A stretch of DNA of 11,219 nt from JAEZDP01 sp044508265 (GCA_044508265.1 JBIQIB010000129.1:1-11219); one strand, 5' to 3'. Positions 1 to 9,744 are shown, numbered from the stretch's first letter. Notes: generated by a model from the sequence alone, not told the origin. Made by a program: numbers and translations.

Positions 1-203
1 CTGCAACACGGTTCGAGTCTCCTGTCGACGTACCAGCCGCTGGGAATCGGCTTCCGTCTGGAGCAGGAGCAAGGCCTGTTCCAGCCCTGACAGAGACTCA
101 ACAAGTCCTGTGCTGTCAACGATTAGATCGGTATCCAGGATTGAGGCGTGCCGCTCGAGACGCAAAACCGTCAAGTGGTTGGCGCCCGGGCAGGCGCCTT
201 CCG
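1..203. other. Edge stretch without a convincing gene
   Basis: No complete gene can be supported here. Two partial readings compete. On the plus strand the first frame is open from the window edge to a TGA at 88-90 and would end in GFRLEQEQGLFQP; its third positions are fairly G/C-rich, so it could be the C-terminus of a gene entering from the left. On the minus strand another frame is open from about 207 to the edge and reads a leucine-rich, possibly coiled-coil peptide (LVESLSGLEQALLLLQTEAD), with only TTG start candidates and no clear ribosome-binding site. The two readings overlap and cannot both be right. The right part carries the GGCGCC-containing direct repeat described separately. 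A GTTCGAGTC string at 11-19 resembles a tRNA T-loop but has no pairing stem. Confidence 0.3.
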
Positions 204-219
204 TCAACTTTTTGGCGCC
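168..219. repeat. 19-bp direct repeat pair, 33-bp period, with GGCGCC palindromes
   Basis: Positions 168-186 and 201-219 share the pattern CCGTCAA-n-T-nn-TTGGCGCC (16 of 19 bases identical). The copies start 33 bp apart. A third GGCGCC palindrome lies between them at 193-198, so 181-198 can fold as GGCGCC/GGCGCC around a 6-base loop. Read leftward, each copy contains TTGACGG, which resembles a -35 element, but no matching -10 follows. The pair sits at the 3' end of the leftward DHp gene, whose stop codon (204-206) lies inside the right-hand copy. It could be a pair of operator half-sites, a terminator-like structure or chance; the sequence alone does not decide. Confidence 0.4.
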
Positions 220-431
220 TGAGAGCCCGCGGATTCGGTGGGCGTGATCTGCTGCCGGATCGTGCGAACCGCCTCGAGCGCCGCGACAGCGGCCGCGACG
301 ATGTCGGCCGCGCGCGTGCGGGTGGCGGCATCGGGCGCGCGCTGTTCGATGAGCTCGGCGTTCACCAGCACGATCCCGAGGTGATTGTTGAGGCGATGGA
401 ACGCGTCGGCGAGGGGGTCGGGACTGGTCAT
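204..431 (-). CDS. Stand-alone histidine-kinase DHp-like protein (no ATPase domain)
   Basis: This 75-residue protein looks like the dimerisation/histidine-phosphotransfer hairpin of a sensor kinase and nothing more. Helix 1 carries an H-box-like segment, FHRLNNHLGIVLVNAELI (residues 11-28), with His12 as the candidate phosphoacceptor and Asn16 at the +4 position that in HisKA proteins supports phosphatase activity. Helix 2 is an alanine-rich amphipathic stretch, about residues 35-62. The acidic residue normally following the histidine is Arg13, which argues against ordinary autokinase chemistry. No HATPase_c sequence follows in any frame downstream. The start is well fixed: an in-frame TGA lies two codons upstream, and GAGG (436-439 read leftward) precedes the ATG by about four bases. 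It is transcribed divergently from the NtrC-type regulator 106 bp away, so it may be a phosphotransfer or phosphatase partner of that protein; this is inference. A decayed kinase remnant is the alternative. Confidence 0.65.
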   Translation of the reverse strand: MTSPDPLADAFHRLNNHLGIVLVNAELIEQRAPDAATRTRAADIVAAAVAALEAVRTIRQQITPTESAGSQAPKS

Positions 432-537
432 CGCACCTCAGGCAGTGGTATCGGCCGGTGTGCGGACAATCTGTAGAGGGCCTGCTGGCGCACTCGGGTG
501 GACGTGTCCGCCGTGCGATGTCAAAATCCCGACACCC

Positions 538-1941
538 ATGACAAAGCCACTCAGGCCGCTGCTGCTCGTGGACGACGAAGGAGCGTTCCGGCGCGCAGTC
601 GCGGACTATCTGGAAGGTGCGGGCTTCGAGGTGACTCAGGCCTCCAACGTCGCCGAGGCAACGGAGCGGCTCCAGACCTACGCGTACGACGTGGTACTCA
701 CCGACCTCCGCCTGCCGGACGGTGACGGCACGACGGTGCTGCAGGCCGCCTGCGCCCTTTACCCCGACATCGTCGTGCTGGTCGTCACCGGCCATGGGTC
801 GATCAGGGCGGCCGTGGACGCCATCCGGCTCGGCGCCGCCGACTTCGTCACGAAGCCGTTCCAGCTCGACGAGCTGCAGCTCGCGATGGACCGCGCGCTC
901 GAACGGCAGGCACTGAAGGCGGAGAACACGTTCCTGAAGCAGCAGCTGCGGGATCGCTTCCGGCTCGACCAGCTCGTCGGACGCAGCGCCCGCATGCAGG
1001 AGGTTTTCACCCTCGTCGAGACCGTCGCGCCGACCTCGAGCACGATCCTCGTGACAGGCGAGACGGGCACGGGCAAGGAACTGGTGGCGCGTGCTCTCCA
1101 TGCGCTCAGCCGGCGCGCGTCGGAGCGCTTCGTGGCCGTCAACTGCGGGGCCATCCCCGAGGCGCTGCTCGAAGCCGAGCTATTCGGGCACGTGCGGGGC
1201 GCGTTCACGGGCGCCGTGAGCAACCGCGTCGGCCGCGTCGAGCTGGCGCACCGCGGCACCCTGTTCCTGGACGAGATCGGCACCATGCCCGCGCCTCTCC
1301 AGGCCAAGCTGCTGCGCGTCCTCCAGCAGCGCGAGGTCGAACGGGTGGGCGAGAGCCGGCCGGTGCCGATCGATGTCAGGGTGGTCGCCGCGACCAACGC
1401 CGACCTCGACGACATGGTCGCGCGAGGCGCCTTCCGCGAAGACCTGTACTATCGACTGAACGTCATTCCGCTGCGGCTGCCGCCGCTGCGGGAGCGGCGC
1501 GAGGACATCCCGCTGCTCGTGCGCCACTTCCTGATGACGCTCGGCGAGCAGGCGGTACCGCCGCGGCGCGACGTGGTGTTCTCGCAGGAAGCGATGAGAC
1601 GGTTGATGGCATACGACTGGCCCGGCAACATCCGGCAGCTCGAGAACACGGTCGAGCGCGCGCTGGCGCTCAGCCCGCAGCGGGCGCAGATCGACGTGAG
1701 CGTCCTGCCCGCGGAGATTCGAGGCGACGTGGACGACGCGCAGCCGGTGCCGCTGGTGCTGCCGGACGGCGGCTTCGATCTCGATCGCACGCTGGCGGCC
1801 GTCGAGCGGGGGTTCGTGCAGCAGGCGCTGGCGCGCACCGAGGGGAACCGCAGCCGTGCGGCCGACCTGCTCGGCGTCAAGCGCACGACGCTGGTCGAGA
1901 AGGTCAAGCGGCTGCAGCGCCTGGGCCTGGGAGTCGAGTAA
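538..1941 (+). CDS. NtrC-family sigma-54-dependent response regulator
   Basis: This is a 467-residue bacterial enhancer-binding protein that, when phosphorylated, should remodel sigma-54 RNA polymerase at distant promoters. The receiver domain (about 5-122) has the acidic pair Asp12/Asp13, phosphoacceptor Asp56 in VVLTDLRLP, Thr84 and Lys106. The AAA+ domain (about 145-375) has Walker A GETGTGKE (174-181), the sigma-54-contacting GAFTGA loop (221-226), Walker B TLFLDEIG (241-248) and an arginine-finger region around REDLYYRLNV (300-309). The C-terminus (about 415-460) ends in a Fis-type helix-turn-helix, NRSRAADLLGVKRTTLVEK. All key residues are intact. The ATG at 538 is chosen because it opens directly into the receiver fold; an upstream in-frame start at 385 would add 51 residues unlike the family. 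No good ribosome-binding site precedes it. The stop at 1939-1941 abuts the next gene. The cognate kinase is not obvious; the divergent DHp protein is a candidate. Target genes cannot be inferred. Confidence 0.95.
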   Translation: MTKPLRPLLLVDDEGAFRRAVADYLEGAGFEVTQASNVAEATERLQTYAYDVVLTDLRLPDGDGTTVLQAACALYPDIVVLVVTGHGSIRAAVDAIRLGAADFVTKPFQLDELQLAMDRALERQALKAENTFLKQQLRDRFRLDQLVGRSARMQEVFTLVETVAPTSSTILVTGETGTGKELVARALHALSRRASERFVAVNCGAIPEALLEAELFGHVRGAFTGAVSNRVGRVELAHRGTLFLDEIGTMPAPLQAKLLRVLQQREVERVGESRPVPIDVRVVAATNADLDDMVARGAFREDLYYRLNVIPLRLPPLRERREDIPLLVRHFLMTLGEQAVPPRRDVVFSQEAMRRLMAYDWPGNIRQLENTVERALALSPQRAQIDVSVLPAEIRGDVDDAQPVPLVLPDGGFDLDRTLAAVERGFVQQALARTEGNRSRAADLLGVKRTTLVEKVKRLQRLGLGVE

Positions 1942-2646
1942 GTGTCTCGTCACGCATTCTGGACCATCATCATCGCCGACAGCCCGACGGCCTTCCGCGC
2001 GCCGACGCGGGAAGACCTCGAGCCGACGCTCGTACAGCTGCGCCGCACCCAGCCCGACGCCGCGATCCGGTGGTTCGAGCGGGGACGGCTCTGGGAGTCG
2101 CCGGGGCAGGCGCAGGACGCGGCCATGGCGAAGCACACGACGAACCGTCCGCGGCGCGGCGCGTCGTGGCGTCCGGGCGGCGAGCACAAGGACCCGCGCG
2201 ACAAGTACAAGGTGCCGCGCGACGTGAAGCGCAAGCGGTGGGCCGCCCAGGCCGCCGAAGGCCGCGGGCCATGGGTGGACGCGAAGAAGCCGGGGGGCAG
2301 GGCGCCGGCCGGCGAGGCCGGGAGCCGTCGTGCGCCAGGCGCGCACAAGGGAGGCAGGATGGCGGGCAGGCAGCAGGACGGCAGCAGGTCCGGCGAGCGG
2401 ACGGCGTCAGCAAAGCCACGCACCGGAACGGGAGGCAAGACGGATCGCCTGCTCGAACGCCGCTCGGCGGTGGTCGGCGGGAGGCGGCCCCGCCCGGGCG
2501 ACGTACCCATCCCCGGACGGACGCCGAACGTCAAGGGGACGGAGCGGGCGGAGGAGCCGCCGCGGCCGCCGAAGCACCACCTGCCAAAGGGGCCACAGGG
2601 CGGCGACGGAGCACCGGCGCGGCGCAGGAAGCGCGACGACGACTGA
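1942..2646 (+). CDS. Basic, largely disordered protein of unknown function
   Basis: I do not recognise a named family with confidence. The 234-residue product has a compact N-terminal part of about 55 residues (HAFWTIIIADSPTAFRAP, then RTQPDAAIRWFERGRLWESP) that looks folded. A long tail dominated by Arg, Lys, Gly, Pro and Ala follows, with a short motif around residues 80-98 (EHKDPRDKYKVPRDVKRKR) and an end of RRRKRDDD. Such a tail suggests a nucleic-acid-binding or scaffold role, which is inference. I have a loose memory of similar tails after NtrC-type regulators in Acidobacteriota. The GTG start immediately follows the regulator's TAA with no spacer, and GGGAG eight bases upstream is a fair ribosome-binding site, so translation is probably coupled. 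Third positions are G/C-rich throughout, supporting a real gene over the overlapping frames. An internal ATG at 2125 is a possible alternative start that would drop the folded N-terminus. Confidence 0.75.
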   Translation: MSRHAFWTIIIADSPTAFRAPTREDLEPTLVQLRRTQPDAAIRWFERGRLWESPGQAQDAAMAKHTTNRPRRGASWRPGGEHKDPRDKYKVPRDVKRKRWAAQAAEGRGPWVDAKKPGGRAPAGEAGSRRAPGAHKGGRMAGRQQDGSRSGERTASAKPRTGTGGKTDRLLERRSAVVGGRRPRPGDVPIPGRTPNVKGTERAEEPPRPPKHHLPKGPQGGDGAPARRRKRDDD

Positions 2647-2667
2647 TGCCGCGGTCAGGGGGCTGAC

Positions 2668-3006
2668 GTGACGTTCCACCTCGTGCTGTTCCGTCCGCGC
2701 CGCGGCCTTCCGGACGAGGACCGCGACGAGCTCGTCGCGGCCATGCGTGCCGCAGCGGCGGGCATTCCCTCGGTGCGCCGCTTCGTGATTGGCGAGCGCG
2801 TGGCCAATCCGCCCCAGTACGTGCTGAGCGGATTTCCCGATTTCCCCTACATGGCGTGGCTGGAGTTCGACGACGAGGCGGGGCTGCACGCGTACCTGTC
2901 GCACCCGCTGCACGTGGATCTCGGACGGCGGTTCAACGAAGCGGCGGAGGCGGCGCTGATCTATGACTTCAACGGAAACGACAATCTGAGAGAGCTGGAG
3001 CGGTGA
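2668..3006 (+). CDS. Dabb-family dimeric alpha/beta-barrel protein
   Basis: This 112-residue protein matches the stress-responsive A/B-barrel (Dabb) pattern, a small ferredoxin-like fold that dimerises. It opens with a beta strand, TFHLVLFRPR, continues with an amphipathic helix (about 15-31) and a glycine-containing strand VRRFVIGERV, and has the characteristic late motif AYLSHPLHVDL (about 75-85), where the His-Pro-x-His pattern is typical. Length fits the family (about 95-115). The GTG start at 2668 has a good AGGGGG ribosome-binding site a few bases upstream and lies 21 nt after the preceding stop, consistent with the same operon. Family members range from enzymes of aromatic or polyketide metabolism to proteins of unknown role; nothing here identifies a substrate. 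Confidence 0.85.
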   Translation: MTFHLVLFRPRRGLPDEDRDELVAAMRAAAAGIPSVRRFVIGERVANPPQYVLSGFPDFPYMAWLEFDDEAGLHAYLSHPLHVDLGRRFNEAAEAALIYDFNGNDNLRELER

Positions 3007-3072
3007 CGAGGAGTGGAGGAGCGGAGGAGGAGGACGGGAGGAAGGGAGGAGCGAAGGAACGGAGGAGGATGA
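3007..3072 (+). repeat. Low-complexity GGAGGA-like purine tract
   Basis: Almost the entire plus strand of this 66-bp intergenic stretch is purine, built from imperfect units such as GGAGGAGCGGAGGA, GGAGGAGCGAAGGA and CGGAGGAGGA, interrupted by single C or T bases. It fills the space between the Dabb stop codon and the hairpin before the convergent dusB end. No coding signal is present. Similar purine runs are, from memory, common between genes in Acidobacteriota drafts. They may arise by slippage. The tract contains many Shine-Dalgarno-like hexamers but no gene follows it on the plus strand. Confidence 0.8.
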
Positions 3073-3112
3073 GGACGGCTCGGCGAGCCGTCCCTACCGA
3101 GCCGTTCCTACC
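3073..3112. repeat. Palindromic hairpin plus 14-bp tandem repeat between convergent genes
   Basis: A perfect 9-bp stem, GGACGGCTC at 3073-3081 and GAGCCGTCC at 3085-3093, encloses a GGC loop. Its right arm begins a tandem pair: GAGCCGTCCCTACC at 3085-3098 and GAGCCGTTCCTACC at 3099-3112, differing at one base. It lies between two converging genes, so it could end transcription from both sides, although no T-run follows on either strand. The second repeat copy contains the TAG stop codon of dusB (3108-3110), so the element reaches into the gene's end. It looks like a unit of an interspersed palindromic family; that needs a genome-wide search. Confidence 0.75.
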
Positions 3113-4217
3113 GGGGGTCGGGGGCGAAGAAGAACGCGGTGATGATGTCGCGGAGCTCGTCGATCGACTGGGCCTGGTTGACCGCCGTCCGCAGCTGTGA
3201 GCCGCCGTCGAGCCCCTTCGTGTACCAGGCGTTGAGCGCGCGGAGCTTGTTGACGACCCAGCGGGCGCGGCCCTGGGCGGGCGGCGTCGCCTGGTGCGCG
3301 ATGGCGTCGACGCCGTCGGCCGCGATGGGTGCAGCGTGGCGGAAGCCCTGCTCCTCGTCAACGCGCTCGGCTACGAGCAGGTCGATGTAATCGAGCAGGA
3401 ACTGGCCTCGGTCGCGCAGCGTGACCTCCCGCACCGGCCGTCCTGCCGCGAGGTCCCGCGCCTGGGCCAGGATGAACGGGTTGCGCAGCACGCCACGGCC
3501 CACCAGCACGCCTTCGGGCCCGTGCCGCATACGCTCGACCAGGTGCTCCGGCTCGATGCAGTCGCCGCTGCCGAACACCGGAATCGACAGCCCTTCAGCG
3601 ACGGCAGTCACCAGGTCCCAGTCGGCCTGGCCCGTGTAGGCCTGCTTCGCCGTCCGGCCGTGCACCGTCACCGCAGCCGCGCCGGCATCTTCGACCATCT
3701 TTGCCAGCAGCGGCGCGTTGCGCTCGTCGTCGTTCCACCCGGCCCGCATCTTGACCGTGACGGGGATCCGCACCGCACGCGCCATGGCGGCGACGATCGA
3801 CGCGGCATGCGCCGGATCGCGCATCAACGAGCAGCCCGCGTTGTGCTTCGAGATCTTCGGGACCGGGCAGCCCATGTTGATGTCGACGATGTCGGCGCCC
3901 ATCCCTTCGACGATGCGCGCAGCGTCGGCCATGCGCTCCGGATCACCGCCGAAGATCTGGATGGAGACGGGGCGCTCCTCTTCGGTGTACTCGGCGTACT
4001 CGAGCGTGCGATCGATGCCGCGGACGAGGCCCTCGGACGACACCATCTCCGTGACGACCAGCCCGCAGCCACCCTGCCGCTTGACCAGGCGTCGGAAGGC
4101 CGTGTCGGTCATGCCGGCCATCGGCGCCACGCCGAACGGGACGTCCAGCGTCACCTCGCCGATCTTCACGGCGGCGGCCGGCGCGTCCGTCGTCACCGCC
4201 GCTGTCGCCTGACTCAT
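3108..4217 (-). CDS. dusB: tRNA-dihydrouridine synthase (DusB-like)
   Basis: A 369-residue FMN-dependent enzyme that reduces specific uridines of tRNA to dihydrouridine. The TIM-barrel signatures are in order: GVAPMAGMTDTAFR (29-42, flavin site), VVTEMVSSEGL (54-64), QIFGGDP (87-93), DINMGCPVPK (112-121) with catalytic Cys117, VTVKMRAGW (153-161) with Lys156, VTVHGRT (183-189) with His186, and GVLVGRGVLRNPFIL (236-250, phosphate binding). The C-terminal helical domain contains LRALNAWYTKGL and is preceded by an unusual stretch of roughly 25 residues (about 288-316) not typical of E. coli DusB. The ATG at 4215-4217 is chosen because it overlaps the TGA of the SurA-like gene (ATGA), has an AGGTGG about seven bases upstream, and leads into the barrel; a longer in-frame reading from 4310 would add only a low-complexity Arg/Gly leader. 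It is the last gene of the mfd-surA-dusB operon. The family call is firm, the DusB subtype less so. Confidence 0.9.
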   Translation of the reverse strand: MSQATAAVTTDAPAAAVKIGEVTLDVPFGVAPMAGMTDTAFRRLVKRQGGCGLVVTEMVSSEGLVRGIDRTLEYAEYTEEERPVSIQIFGGDPERMADAARIVEGMGADIVDINMGCPVPKISKHNAGCSLMRDPAHAASIVAAMARAVRIPVTVKMRAGWNDDERNAPLLAKMVEDAGAAAVTVHGRTAKQAYTGQADWDLVTAVAEGLSIPVFGSGDCIEPEHLVERMRHGPEGVLVGRGVLRNPFILAQARDLAAGRPVREVTLRDRGQFLLDYIDLLVAERVDEEQGFRHAAPIAADGVDAIAHQATPPAQGRARWVVNKLRALNAWYTKGLDGGSQLRTAVNQAQSIDELRDIITAFFFAPDPR

Positions 4218-5445
4218 CGTGACGCCACCTGCCCCTCGGCCTGGTCCACCGCCGCCGCGGCGTCGGCCTTCCCCTTCAGCCAGGCTTCCCTCAGCTCGGC
4301 GCTCTTCCATTCGATGATGGCCTGCGAACGCAGGCGCTCGAGGAACTTCAGCACCTCGCGCGCACGCCGCTGCTGGAAGATGCGGTCGGCGATCTGATCC
4401 CGCGCCTGCTCGAACGTGGCCTGCCGCTTGGCCACGCGCGTGTCGAGCTTCAGGATGCGGTAGCCGTTGCCGGCGTCGAGGATCTCGNNNNNNNNNNNNN
4501 NNNNNNNNNNNNNNNNNNNNNNNNNNNNNNNNNNNNNNNNNNNNNNNNNNNNNNNNNNNNNNNNNNNNNNNNNNNNNNNNNNNNNNNCACGCGCGTGTCG
4601 AGCTTCAGGATGCGGTAGCCGTTGCCGGCGTCGAGGATCTCGGTCACCTGTCCCTGCTGCAGCGGCTCGAGCACCTTCAGGATGTCGGGGTTGACCTCGT
4701 CGGCCTTGATCGGCCCGATGAGTCCGCCATTGGCCTTCGACGCGGCATCGGACGTCTCGCCCGCGACGGCAGCGAAGTCTTCCTTGCCGGTGGTGACGCG
4801 CTCACGGATCGCCTCGATGCGGGTGCGCGCCTCCTGCATGGCATCCGGCGGCGGCGTCTCGCCCGCCGGTCCTGCCTGGACGAAGATCTCGCGCAGCGTG
4901 AGCATCTCGGGCGTGAGGAAGTCCGTCGAGTGCTTCTCGAAATAGGCGCGCGACTCCTGCTCCGAGATGCTGATGCGCTGGAACACGTCCTGTTGCTGCA
5001 CCTGCTGGATCATCATCTGCTTCTCGAACATCTTCCGCAGGCTGTCGAGCGTCATGCCTTCCTGCGCGAGCGCCGCCTGGAACTTCTCGTCGGTGTCGAG
5101 GTTGTTCTCCTTGCGGATGTTCTCGATGATGCGGTTGAACTGATCGTCGCCCATCTTCAGCCCGAGCTCGCGCCCGCGCTGCACCATCAGCATCTCGTCG
5201 ATGGCGTTGACGATCACGCGCGGCGTGACCTCGCGGAGCATCGCCGCGAGCGTCTCGTCGCTGCGCAGCGCATCCGCGTCGAGATCGGGCCGGGTCTGCC
5301 GCAGGGCGGCCACCTGCAGCTCCTCGAGGTCGGACATCGCGATGATCTCGCCGTTCACCTTGACGAGCACCTGCTCGACGACGACCTGCGCCCCGGCGGG
5401 GGCGGCGCACAGCAGCGTGAGAACGACGGACGTCATGAAACGCAT
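4214..5445 (-). CDS. SurA-like periplasmic peptidyl-prolyl isomerase/chaperone, interrupted by N gap
   Basis: An exported SurA/PpiC-type protein, expected to help fold or deliver outer-membrane proteins in the periplasm. Residues 1-19 form a signal peptide ending PAGA before Gln20. A SurA N-domain follows (about 24-175; VLVKVNGEIIAMSDLEE, then a long helical part), then a parvulin-like domain (about 180-286; FAAVAGETSD, GGLIGPI, NGYRILKL), then a C-terminal helix returning to the N-domain (FLERLRSQAIIEW). The parvulin histidines appear absent: the strand normally reading SHIL is REIF, and the terminal YH is Tyr277-Arg278, so isomerase activity may be weak. The 100-N gap (4488-4587) splits the gene. 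As written the span is not a multiple of three, but removing one 55-bp duplicated flank plus the N run gives one frame of 358 residues. The ATG at 5445 lies 9 nt after mfd, with AGGGAT overlapping the mfd stop region; it overlaps dusB by ATGA. Confidence 0.88.
4433..4642. other. Scaffold gap of 100 N flanked by a duplicated 55-bp contig end
   Basis: Positions 4488-4587 are exactly 100 N, the usual placeholder for a gap of unknown size. The 55 bases before it (4433-4487) are identical to the 55 bases after it (4588-4642). Both begin CACGCGCGTGTCGAG and end GAGGATCTCG. This is what two contig ends sharing a terminal 55-mer look like after scaffolding, and 55 is a common largest k-mer in metagenome assembly. 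The apparent repeat is therefore probably not biological. The SurA-like gene reads through in frame when one copy and the N run are removed. Confidence 0.93.
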
Positions 5446-5454
5446 GGTTGATCC

Positions 5455-8970
<3,516 letters not shown>

Positions 8971-9030
8971 GGGGGCGAGACCGACTCCTCAGAATAGCAC
9001 CTGCAGGCTGCTCGGATTACCATCTGGCGC

Positions 9031-9699
9031 ATGGTCGAGACGGTGAGCTCGGGGCTGATGGCGCTCCTGCTGACGACACGGAGCGGGCCGGGCGTGCTGC
9101 ACGAGGTGTCGGGCATCATCGCCAGGCGCGGCGGCGACATCGCCTGGGTGACGCTCCACCAGGGGCCGGGCGTCGATCCGCAGCTGTCGCTCGAGGTCCG
9201 TGTGGAGGATCGTGCGGGCCTGCTGGCCGACCTCGAGGCCGCGGCGTCGGTACTGACGGTCTCCGAGGTGCAGACGCTGGATCGCGTGTTCGGGAAGCGC
9301 GTGATCATCATGGGCGGCGGCGCCCAGGTAGGTCAGGTGGCCGTCGGCGCGATTTCCGAGGCCGACCGCCACAACATCCGCGGAGAGAAGATCTCCGTCG
9401 ACACCATTCCGCTCGTAGGGGAGCAGCCGCTGGCGGAAGCCGTGCGTGCGGCGGCCCGGCTGCCGCGCGCCAGGGTGCTGGTGCTGGCGGGCGCCTTGAT
9501 GGGCGGCGACATCGAGCTCGCGGTCCGTGAGGTGCGACAGCGGGGCCTGCTGGTCTTCAGCCTGAACATGGCGGGCAGCGTGCCCGACGCGGCAGACCTC
9601 GTGGTGACCGACCCGGTGCAGGCGGGCGTGATGGCGGTCATGGCAATTGCCGATACGGCGAAGTTCAGGCTGGAGCGGCTGTCGCGGCGCCGGTTCTGA
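9031..9699 (+). CDS. ACT-domain protein with DUF5612-like C-terminal domain
   Basis: A 222-residue two-domain protein, probably cytoplasmic, of unknown function. Residues about 8-83 form an ACT domain (ALLLTTRSGPGVLHEVSGIIARRG, then LSLEVRVEDRAGLLADLEAA), the small fold that usually binds amino acids or other small ligands. Residues about 88-212 contain strongly patterned blocks: VIIMGGGAQVGQVAVGAI (91-108), EADRHNIRGEKISVDTIPL (110-128), VLVLAGALMGG (149-159) and SLNMAGSVPDAADLVVTDPV (177-196). I recall this combination as DUF5612, best known from methanogenic archaea; this is recollection, not a search result. The GGGAQVGQ block resembles a nucleotide-binding glycine loop, but no enzyme family is identified. 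The ATG at 9031 leads directly into the ACT strand and has no obvious ribosome-binding site. It is divergent from mfd (60-bp gap) and 42 bp upstream of the amidohydrolase start, in the same direction, so co-transcription with the latter is possible. Confidence 0.82.
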   Translation: MVETVSSGLMALLLTTRSGPGVLHEVSGIIARRGGDIAWVTLHQGPGVDPQLSLEVRVEDRAGLLADLEAAASVLTVSEVQTLDRVFGKRVIIMGGGAQVGQVAVGAISEADRHNIRGEKISVDTIPLVGEQPLAEAVRAAARLPRARVLVLAGALMGGDIELAVREVRQRGLLVFSLNMAGSVPDAADLVVTDPVQAGVMAVMAIADTAKFRLERLSRRRF

Positions 9700-9729
9700 G
9701 GGGGACCGGACCGAACCCAACCTCCAATC

Positions 9730-9744
9730 AGGAGAGTGCACGTG
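9730..9744 (+). promoter_or_regulatory. Ribosome-binding site deciding the amidohydrolase start
   Basis: AGGAG at 9730-9734 lies seven bases before the GTG at 9742 and only one base before the GTG at 9736. Normal spacing is about 5-9 bases, so the downstream GTG is the better start. The resulting protein begins MNEWTRRKWL, with the Tat motif at residues 5-10. Confidence 0.7.

Noticed and set aside
1..35. GGTTCGAGTCTCC followed by a CCA, suggesting a tRNA 3' end.
   Set aside because: The arms around the T-loop do not pair beyond two bases, and the rest of the tRNA would lie outside the window.
490..505. TGGCGC-like match to a sigma-54 -24 element upstream of the regulator.
   Set aside because: The required GC/TTGC-type -12 element is missing at the right distance.
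519..524. Perfect TTGACA, read leftward, in the gap between the DHp gene and the regulator.
   Set aside because: No -10-like hexamer lies 16-18 bases downstream; the place is G/C-rich (CCACCC).
1180..2346. A 388-codon open frame antisense to the NtrC-type regulator and the next gene.
   Set aside because: Same register effect as above; the sense strand encodes an intact AAA+ regulator with all motifs.
3294..4397. A 367-codon plus-strand frame across dusB and the end of the SurA-like gene.
   Set aside because: Shadow frame crossing two clear minus-strand genes and their ATGA overlap.
4433..4642. Apparent 55-bp direct repeat around the N run, as if from an insertion or target duplication.
   Set aside because: The exact 55-bp length, the 100-N spacer and the restored reading frame point to contig-end overlap in assembly.
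8991..8999. Extended -10-like TGCTATTCT, read leftward, upstream of mfd.
   Set aside because: Only four of six -10 bases match, no -35 is found at suitable spacing, and the start point would fall on the only ribosome-binding-like sequence.
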